DNA of 14,586 bases from Saccoglossus kowalevskii (Eukaryota; Hemichordata; Enteropneusta; Harrimaniidae): the NCBI RefSeq assembly GCF_000003605.2, contig NW_003111485.1:52418-67003 (forward strand), read 5' to 3'. Within the stretch, counting starts at the first letter, position 1; every line of letters starts with the position of its first letter. Below, piece by piece: positions 8,457 to 14,586 of this stretch. The notes below the pieces were generated by a model, which saw only the letters and a list, made by a program, of their open reading frames with translations, had not been told where the DNA came from and ran no database searches. Position numbers and translations under genes: made by a program.

Positions 8457-10827
8457 CTATTTGACCAACACATTGTCAATATTGCACAATGCATCACAGA
8501 GTTGGACAGTTTGATTCAGTATTTTTTTGGACTTCAGTGGAAATATACCTTGAAGAATTTTGAAATTTTTGAAACGTCCAATTGCTCGTTCAACATGTAT
8601 TCGGGCACTTGCAATCCTCCTGGTCTTGGTCACTGCTCTTGCACTGAGTTGTTTACCATGTGCAAATGACGGTATGTTTAGTGTGGCTCTATGCAACGCC
8701 AAAAGATCTCGTATTAAAAATCCGCGATCTGCCATGACATCATCCCCATGGTTGACATTGTCAAGGAACCCACTTTCCAGCACAAGTTTGCAATCAGATA
8801 TGGAACCAGACCACAAATCTGATACAAAAGTAAATGCACCAGTTGGTGATATTGACACAAGGGTCTTCAAGGTGTTGTGATGTTTGTAACTAGACCATGT
8901 GATCCTTTGTGATAAAGAATTCTGTGCAATCTATAATTGCAACTGTCTTTTTAAAATGACGAAATGTGGATGGAATTGATGATCTAATATAATCTTGTTT
9001 AGGCCACTTTATTAAAAATGACAATTCTTTACTCAGAAACTCAATCCATGTTGTACAGTAGCGACTGACTGTGGCAGGTGCAATGCCAAATGAGTCGGCT
9101 AAATGTTCTATATCCATTCCTCTTCATAGTCTGACAAGTACATTTGTACCAGTAAAAAGGCTTCATATGTTGTAAGAGCGCGACAGTGACCACCCTGACT
9201 GACTGGATTATCCTAAGTAGCAAAACAAAAATTACAATAAAATACAATGATTTTTAAAATATGATTGAACCATTAAATTATGCCAACCATTTCTTGCTGA
9301 AGTATGTTGAAGTACCATACCAAAATATATAAATTTGTCATGTATAAAAATTGAAGTGTGGTACTTTCAGTTGTTAATATGATGATGATTGTATTGTTTG
9401 AAAATGGACACTAAACCAGTGACAGATGACAAAGTTTTATATGTGCAGTAAATATACCAGTAACTGAAGAGTCAACACTAAACATTTTTTCACAATAGAG
9501 AATTTGAATCAAAACCCGTGTAAAATTTGCAAGATTTAGCATTTCTTTCAATATCCTATATAAAGAGTTCTCTTTTCATATAATTTATATCTGTGAGTGC
9601 CCTGTCACTGTAGAGTTCCATGTGTTCTATAGTTAAATCAGTCTGTGTTGATACACTGCAATGGGATGGCACAGTCTTCATTGGTTTGCACTGAGCAATC
9701 TCTGGAGTATATGTTGATATATCTAAAAAAAAAAAGTATGGTATTTAAAGGCCTGAAAAAAATCTCCCCAATTTTCTTCAATCGAAAATAAATTGAGAAC
9801 CCTTAAAGACAAAATGGGTGTGTATGCAAGGAAGAAATGCTGCTTTGGCTTGTCTTGTATTTTTCATCTTCCCACAAACAGAAAAAAAATATGTTGAAGG
9901 CATGTAGTTCAGACGCAATCTAAATATAATTAGTCAAAATTACTAAAAACCATAAAAACTTACCAATAGTTACAGCAGCTTTTCTGGAATTTTTCATTGG
10001 TGAAATATTTGTAGACTCTGCTAAGGGTTCACTGGGAGATTGTGTAGCATGGTATAATAAATTACAGTTGTTGTTTTCATTACATGGCTGGAAAAGTAAG
10101 TGCACATAAACAATTCAGGTTCTCAATTTATAAAAAAGTACCAAAATAATAATAAGTTTTGTATTTATGAAAGAATTAAATGTGTCCTCAGACAACCATT
10201 GTCTGAGATGTGTCAAAAAGACACGAACATTGATAAGTATCCATTGTTCACATCTAGGTTTGTTAAAAATAAATCTTGACGCTGCAAAACATGTATATTC
10301 GTATTTAAAATAAAACTCACTGAATAAAAGAACAACAGACCTGGGCTTCTGATTGACATTTGAAAAACAAATTTGTTGAAAGAAATTCTGATAATTAAAA
10401 GTTTAACGAAACAATAAAACAATGTCTTGACGATTTCCGTTGGAAAGAAAGTGCTTACCGAAGCTTGATTACGTGGTCGTTTCTTCACATTTCCCTTACT
10501 GGATCTGTCTTTCGGTGGTGGTCAAACTTTTCTCGTTTCGAATAGTCGAAAGGCTACACCTTTTGCTGTTGCAGGAATTGGGTCTGGGTGTTCATCTGTA
10601 GGTCCTTTTCCGCCAACAAAATGAAGAGAACACACGTATGTATCCTGAGTGATACGATGCCTCCCAAAATCGTCTGCTCTGGAGCAGGCGGTGATCCAGC
10701 GGTCGCATTTACCGGGTTGCGTTTTCGGCTTTGGGAATCGAATAAAATTTATTTCAACCATCGAACATCTATCTGGATATCGGGAAGCTCTCTTGCATTC
10801 TTCGTAGGCACATCTTTTAACTCCCAT
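8457..10827 (-). pseudogene. THAP-DDE (DDE_Tnp_4) transposase of the ISL2EU transposon, disrupted
   Basis: Exon 1 (10827-10459, donor GTAAGC) encodes an N-terminal THAP zinc finger (CAYEEC, a central RW, then CSLHF) that should bind the element ends. Exon 2 is 10087-9964. Exon 3 starts at 9722 with VSTQTDLT and later FYTGFDSN. Exon 4 (9212-8457; acceptor CTTAG) has EAFLL, a helix-turn-helix-like ADSFGIAPATVSRY, then the catalytic core: IDCTE (Asp at 8929-8931), MADRGF (Asp at 8727-8729) and IHVERAIGRFKNF (Glu at 8589-8591). All three acidic residues remain. Exons 1-2-3 join in phase. Damage: TGA 10522-10524, TAG 9556-9558, TGA 9490-9492, a stop and frame change near 9130-9145, and a frame change with loss of several residues near 8885-8900, between IDCTEFF and WSSYKHHNT. 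The region 9212-9490 contains an intron whose donor I could not place. Confidence 0.9.
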
Positions 10828-10915
10828 TGAAGAAGTAATCAGCCGAAGTAATAGTCATATTGTTGCTGCTTTCACGCGTGTAAAAATGGCGTTGCTATGC
10901 TTTAGCGAGGATAGC

Positions 10916-10999
10916 TTGACCTGTGTCACGCGACCGTGGCTGGTTGTCAAGTGCGTAAATCAGATAATGCAAGATCACGCAAACTACGAAAAATGGCTT
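10916..10999 (-). repeat. Right terminal inverted repeat of the transposon
   Basis: Reverse-complement partner of 5086-5169. The matching blocks are 10968-10995 and 10916-10929, at the same 4-bp and 70-bp offsets from the end as on the left. The sequence lies just upstream of the transposase start codon at 10825-10827. Confidence 0.85.
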
Positions 11000-11001
11000 A
11001 T
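11000..11001 (+). repeat. Target-site duplication AT, right
   Basis: Partner of 5084-5085. The next base, 11002, continues the interrupted repeat (TTACGTGCATATGTATAAT) exactly where copy 1 has TGACGTGCATATGTATAAT at about 4384. Confidence 0.75.
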
Positions 11002-11162
11002 TTACGTGCATATGTATAATATCATGTATGATGTATGTGTAAAGTTTGATTGTAATTGGTCCAGGCATTTCTAAGATACAGGTCCAGACGCACGCATGCA
11101 CGGACACACGGAAGTCAAAACATAAGTCCCTGTTTTCGGACTGCGTTCGAACGGGGACTAAA
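11002..11162 (+). repeat. Tandem-unit interspersed repeat, copy 2, tail
   Basis: Continuation of the repeat interrupted at 5085. It holds the TTTGATTGTAATTGGTCC block (about 11044-11061), CTAAGATACAGGTCC, a short CACG stretch, then the hairpin 11126-11158 (GTCCCTGTTTTCGGA with TTCGAACGGGGAC), ending in CTAAAAA. It is collinear with 4384-4546. Confidence 0.85.
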
Positions 11163-11842
11163 AAAAGAGTTGTAACAGACAAAGCAAATCTCGAAGCCTT
11201 CGTCAAACCCAAAATTTCATAGTGGTAATTTTGTTTACATGTTTTGTTTACATAGTACATTGTAGTTGCCCAAATTTGAGGTTAAAGTAAAGTCATACAA
11301 TGAGGTATCTTTTCCCTTCCAAATGCACATTCCAAATATATGCTTGAAAACAAAAATAATGACACGAAAATTCTAATGGCAATGTATCGGCGAGAGGCCA
11401 TCTTTATTTTGAATAGAAAAAGTGAATAAAAATTATGATATGTATACAATACAATAAAACAAGCACAATAAACTGATCCACCAACTACAATTACCAGTAG
11501 GTTTAAGTTATCCAATAAATGAAAAAACATCAAACTCTCTAAAACACTTGACGAATAAAAGGGGCCAACCAATCAAGGTTGTTAGAAGTGTACCAAGTTG
11601 CGATCAGGGTTCTCCCCAGGGCTTATTAGCGCCGAGGGCCGTGGCAGTCATATTCGATCAGTCATATTCAGAGAAGCCGGTAGGCTGGTTGGCGATCTGC
11701 TCCGCTCAAAAACAAGCAATATGTTTTTGGCTGTTTCCATGGTGTGACATAAACGTGAAGCTAACGTCGGTTTATAACTAAATGGGCCCGTATACAGAGT
11801 TCGCAAACACCATTCAGTCTTTAGAAGTCACTTAGTTTATTA
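11163..11842. other. Intergenic; no gene recognised
   Basis: AT-rich sequence to about 11560, then a GC-richer block (about 11560-11720) containing GGGTTCTCCCCAGGG and GCCGGTAGGCTGG. That block has the look of an old interspersed repeat, but no second copy is in the window. An 11-bp direct repeat, CAGTCATATTC, occurs at 11645-11655 and 11659-11669. No open frame here has family character. Confidence 0.4.
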
Positions 11843-11886
11843 CTAGGACCACAGTCACTCTACTGGTAGAGTGACTGTGCTAGGAC
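11843..11886. repeat. Perfect palindrome flanked by direct repeats
   Basis: CACAGTCACTCTAC (11850-11863) and its exact reverse complement (11866-11879) are separated by only TG. CTAGGAC occurs immediately on both sides (11843-11849 and 11880-11886). The layout is that of a tiny inserted foldback with a 7-bp target duplication, or of a palindrome made by repair of a hairpin-ended break. Confidence 0.9.
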
Positions 11887-12092
11887 GTATTCTGCTGTTA
11901 CATTTAGGTATTGTTTCCAACTGTTTTGCAATAGGATTTTCTAGAATGAAGGCAGCATTTACAGTTCATTCAAAGTTCAAAGTTGCGTTGGGTTTACGTT
12001 GCTACAGTGTAACAATGTCGGCGCTAGTGATCTACCAGTGGGCAATGTAGCCGAAATAGGAAGCATGGTCATTTGAACACTGCTACTACAAA
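11887..12092. other. Nothing recognised
   Basis: Short intergenic stretch with a local direct repeat (TTCAAAGTTCAAAGTTG, about 11969-11985) and no coding signal. Confidence 0.4.
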
Positions 12093-12588
12093 ACTAGTAG
12101 GAGGTAAAACATTTGGGGCGAAAGTATTCAAAAATCAGTTTTTGGATATTCCAATGGCAGTGGTGGGCCAGGATTTTTTTTCCAATTAGTGACGGTACGA
12201 CCTACCTGTATGAACAAAATCGGCCGAGCCGAAAAAAATCACAGAGGAGTTAAAAGCCGTCGCAGGTGAAATGTTACCACAACTTTGGGATCAAATTTCT
12301 CGGTAATGAAAAAAGATATCAAAAATTCAAATAGTAACTTTGTGCCCACACTGAAGCTGAGTAGAATGAGATATGTCTGAAGTGTTTTATCCAAAATTTG
12401 TAGGAGGAGATCAGTTTTTTGGATATTGCTATGGCAACAGTAGGGCAAACATTTTTTCCTGATTTTTCCTAATAACCAGGGTGAAGGTGTGACCTACCTG
12501 CCAAGTTTGAAAAAATTCACAGAAGAAACATTATCATACGTGAAAACACTGGAAATTACACACACACACGCACGCACGCACGCACACA
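12093..12588 (+). repeat. Second tandem-unit repeat family, dimer ending in a CACG microsatellite
   Basis: Two diverged units lie 276 bp apart. TCAGTTTTTGGATATT at 12135 corresponds to TCAGTTTTTTGGATATT at 12411. Both are followed by a CARTGGCA/CTATGGCAA block, a T-rich run, GTGACCTACCTG-like sequence and ATTCACAGA-like or ATCACAGA-like sequence. The second unit runs into a CA/CGCA microsatellite at 12558-12588. The unit sequence is unrelated to that of the 3265-5085 family, but the build is the same. Confidence 0.7.
12558..12588 (+). repeat. CA/CGCA microsatellite
   Basis: Five or so CA steps followed by four CGCA steps and CACA, directly after the second unit of the 276-bp dimer. Confidence 0.9.
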
Positions 12589-12708
12589 AAACGACAAAAG
12601 TGATTATAAGGGCATTCCTCGCGGATAGCCAATTATTTGTGGTGATATTTTCAGGATAAATTCATTCAGTCAAACAATTATTTGTGTTTATTTTATCTTC
12701 CTGAATAG

Positions 12709-13214
12709 AGATGTTATGCGCGGCCTGCACGAAGTGAGACAGAGGAACAGGGCGGATGTATGGACGAAAACGCTGTGTACAGCGTTGGAGAAACAGAGTA
12801 TAATTGGACACTTGAAAACAGATATGCATAGAATGGCAGTAAAAAAAGAAAAAGATTCAAAATTGGCTGAAGTTAATGATGGCATCGTGTCATCAGTTGA
12901 ACGTCACATCAGTTTAGAGAGACAGGCCTTTATAGGTGCACTTCATTGCATTTGTAAACACGAGATTGCACATACGACGAATTTTGGGTCTTTGCTTGAT
13001 CTTGTGCAGGACCTTGGTTGCTCATATTTTGAGCACCTTTCAAGGGCGATTACTTATATTGTTGTTTATTCAATTTATTAATTTAAATACTGATGAATAT
13101 GTTGAATTTTATACCAAGAGTAATTTTCCCTCTTTCCAGGGTGGCAATGCTAATTACCGTTCAGAGAGAACTATGCAAGAAATGATTGATGTATTGGCAA
13201 GTTATTTCCAGTGA
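12709..13214 (+). pseudogene. Zinc-finger protein fragment, hAT-derived (ZNF862/KIAA1586-like), frameshifted
   Basis: A pyrimidine-rich acceptor (TTATTTTATCTTCCTGAATAG) precedes an exon whose first frame reads MLCAACTK and stops at TGA 12735-12737. A second frame then reads RNRADVWTK through GHLKTDMHRMAV, AFIGALHCICKHEIAHT, SLLDLVQDLG and EHLSR to 13045. Together the CxxC of the first frame and the HxxxxxH of the second match the N-terminal TTF/hAT-type zinc finger (CxxC, loop, LxxHxxTxxHxxA). The FxxALHxICKxEIAHT then LLDLVxxLG segment is the part that follows the finger in ZNF862/KIAA1586-like proteins. The next exon (13140-13214; acceptor TCTTTCCAG) gives GGNANYRSERTMQEM and stops at TGA 13212-13214. 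Exons join in phase only if the 94-bp intron begins with GC (GCGATT at 13046), either a GC-AG intron or a mutated donor. No catalytic hAT region follows. The alternative is a short living gene starting at ATG 12716, but then the finger would lack its cysteines. Confidence 0.6.
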
Positions 13215-14119
13215 TATTTATGATGATTTAAAGGGGAGCAGAGGTGTGGCTTTTGACACTCTGTACATGAAATTTGAGATCTATGAATGAATTCTGTCGA
13301 TAAAAACAACTTGTATGTGCTGCGAAAAGCGCTAAATATCGGGTATAAAACGGGCTGATAAGCAGACGACAAACGACCGCTTTTCCTGGCGTCATTTGGC
13401 CTCTAGAGGGCCAGTTCAATGATGTCATCAGTGAACACTGATAATTGAACCCATTCATGCTTGTACGTCAATCCCATAGAAATGCTACTATGAAAAACCT
13501 TGTTAACTGACTACTTAAAAGTTGAAACATGGCGAAATGTTGTGTTCGAAATCCAAAATAAAAAATCACATTGTTGGATGCGAGAAATCGGCAGAAGAAC
13601 TAACCTGAAAATGAAGACACGTACAGCGCTCTAGCTATAGTAAACAGTGAGTAAATATTGTTTGAGTTAAAAACAAAATTAAAAATACGTTAATATCACT
13701 TGAACTAAAGTAATCATTTCGCCCAGCTTCCCACTTTTAATCGACCGCTTATCTCTTATTTTCCGACCGGAAAACGACCACATTTTTATCATAATTTTTC
13801 TCTCACCGACTCATTAAAAACACCGACCGGTCTCTCAAACACTGGTCACTGGCACAGGAGTGATCGAAATAGTGGTTTTGAGTGATACAGTTTGGGGATA
13901 CAGCGGGTACTAACTATTATTAAATTCAGAACTACTCTTCAAATCTATACCACATTGTATTGTTCGCGGACGAAACTTCACCTGTGTCCAATATTAAATA
14001 ACTGACTTTGCATAATTATCATTATGAAAGGGATATATTACAATGTTGAAATTTTTAGAGCCGGTACAACACTGTAAACAAATTTGATTAGAAAAGCAGC
14101 GCACTAAGGGAACTGATCA
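13215..14119. other. Intergenic; short CGACCG-type recurrences
   Basis: No family-like frame was found. CGACCGCTT occurs twice (about 13374 and 13742). CCGACCGG occurs at 13763-13770 and 13823-13830, with partial forms (CGACCA, CCGAC) between. A TATAAAA word lies at 13344-13350. An ATG at 13529 in good context opens a ten-codon frame (MAKCCVRNPK) that I cannot assign. Confidence 0.45.
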
Positions 14120-14156
14120 TTACCACCCAGCCGGTTTCCTGTGAGTTTGACTCTGT

Positions 14157-14237
14157 TTACCGTACCGACCGTTGCGTTACCGTTCCGGCCGGTGCTTTAC
14201 TGTACCGACTGGACAATTACCGTACTGATAGGACCAA
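14157..14237 (+). repeat. 20-bp minisatellite, about four degenerate copies
   Basis: Units begin TTACYGT at 14157, 14177, 14197 and 14217. They read TTACCGTACCGACCGTTGCG, TTACCGTTCCGGCCGGTGCT, TTACTGTACCGACTGGACAA and a 21-bp TTACCGTACTGATAGGACC variant. A weaker fifth start (TACTGAC) follows at 14238, and a related TTACCACCCAGCCGG lies upstream at 14120. Confidence 0.8.
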
Positions 14238-14283
14238 TACTGACTATTTATCACCTTCGATTAATGAATGCATGGTAAACAAA

Positions 14284-14316
14284 GCGCCGGTAACTGATCG
14301 GCGCCCTGCCGGTAAC
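14284..14316. repeat. Short inverted and direct repeats next to the minisatellite
   Basis: GCGCCG (14284-14289) and CGGCGC (14299-14304) form a 6-bp stem over a 9-base loop. GCCGGTAAC occurs at 14286-14294 and again at 14308-14316. These words are built from the same CCGG-containing vocabulary as the minisatellite. Confidence 0.6.
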
Positions 14317-14586
14317 CGTGAGTCATGCATGAATTAATTGGGCATTTTGCAAACAATAAGAATTTTTTTTTATGACTTGTACAACAGTGTTACGTTCTAG
14401 TCGACTAGAGGACTCGATGGTTTAATTATTTGTTTATATTTGTCAGTAGCTCACACAGTGGAAAGAAAGTCGGACAACCGTTGAAATACAAATAAATAAA
14501 TTAAATAAAAAAGTCTTTCTGAAATTCTTCGCATGTGTTTTTTTCAATATATGTGTGTTATTCAAATATTCATGATCGCCTGTAAT
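14317..14586. other. Nothing recognised
   Basis: AT-rich right edge with a T9 run, a GTCGACTAGAGGACTCGA stretch and an A-rich run (about 14489-14511). No coding frame was seen. Confidence 0.4.

Larger units (their letters stand above)
5086..10999. mobile_element. ISL2EU-type DNA transposon, decayed
   Basis: A 5,914-bp element bounded by inverted terminal repeats and an AT duplication. It holds two convergent genes: a SAP-SWIM-YqaJ nuclease (5263-7806, plus) and a THAP-DDE transposase (10827-8457, minus). As I recall, the eukaryotic ISL2EU superfamily is the one in which a DDE transposase is paired with a YqaJ nuclease, so both gene content and polarity support this assignment. Each start codon lies about 170 bp from its own end of the element. 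Both genes carry premature stops and frame changes, so this copy should not be autonomous. It is inserted in repeat copy 2. Harbinger elements are the nearest alternative because their transposases share the DDE_Tnp_4 fold, but they have 3-bp duplications and a Myb-like partner instead of YqaJ. Confidence 0.85.

Noticed and set aside
8560-8880. Plus-strand frame opposite the transposase core
   Set aside because: It is the antisense of a clearly recognisable DDE core on the minus strand.
11282-11572. Minus-strand hydrophobic frame that could be read as a membrane protein
   Set aside because: Its hydrophobicity follows from AT-rich sequence read in that frame. There are no family motifs and no supporting exon signals.
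13529-13561. ATG frame MAKCCVRNPK downstream of a TATAAAA word, considered as a THAP or zinc-finger first exon
   Set aside because: Stops after ten codons, lacks the C-x2-4-C spacing and has no clear donor in phase.

Overview
This is a eukaryotic, metazoan window. The evidence is spliced coding exons with GT-AG borders, AT-rich introns and intergenic DNA, tandem and interspersed repeats with CA/CACG microsatellites, and a large eukaryotic-type DNA transposon. The repeat style (units of about 150 and 300 bp ending in a CACG-rich microsatellite and a conserved tail) suggests a marine invertebrate such as a mollusc, brachiopod, hemichordate or cephalochordate. The sequence alone does not settle which.

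Layout. (1) About 728-1966, minus strand: three consecutive in-phase exons of a Mad3/BUB1-family spindle-checkpoint gene, most like BUBR1. The first exon(s) lie somewhere to the right of 1967 and the later exons off the left edge. (2) About 2880-3060: a weak tRNA-like SINE candidate. (3) 3265-5085 plus 11002-11162: two head-to-tail copies of one repeat element. Each has units of about 300 bp built from two diverged halves of about 150 bp, followed by a CACG-rich microsatellite and a hairpin tail. A detached tail copy sits at 418-511. (4) 5086-10999: a 5.9-kb DNA transposon of the ISL2EU type, inserted in the tail region of the second repeat copy. It has long imperfect terminal inverted repeats and an AT target-site duplication. 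Removing it restores the length of the undisturbed paralogous copy at 4380-4397. It carries two convergent genes: a SAP-SWIM-YqaJ nuclease (plus) and a THAP-DDE transposase (minus). Both are broken by stops and frameshifts. A small piggyBac-like cysteine-rich open frame lies between them. (5) 11843-11886: a perfect 14-bp-arm palindrome flanked by 7-bp direct repeats. (6) About 12093-12588: a second, sequence-unrelated tandem dimer that also ends in a CACG microsatellite. (7) 12709-13214, plus: a short spliced, frameshifted fragment of a zinc-finger (hAT-transposase-derived, ZNF862/KIAA1586-like) gene. (8) 13740-14316: CCGACCGG-rich short repeats, including a 20-bp minisatellite.

Functionally, the only likely living host gene is the BUBR1-like one. 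The rest is a nested graveyard of mobile DNA in or near that gene's 5' region. The transposon's two genes would have acted together: the transposase binds the ends through THAP and cuts through DDE, and the YqaJ nuclease is an accessory enzyme of unknown role in transposition. This copy looks non-autonomous. Several frameshifts sit in homopolymer runs, so some could be assembly errors, but the separate nonsense codons argue for real decay.
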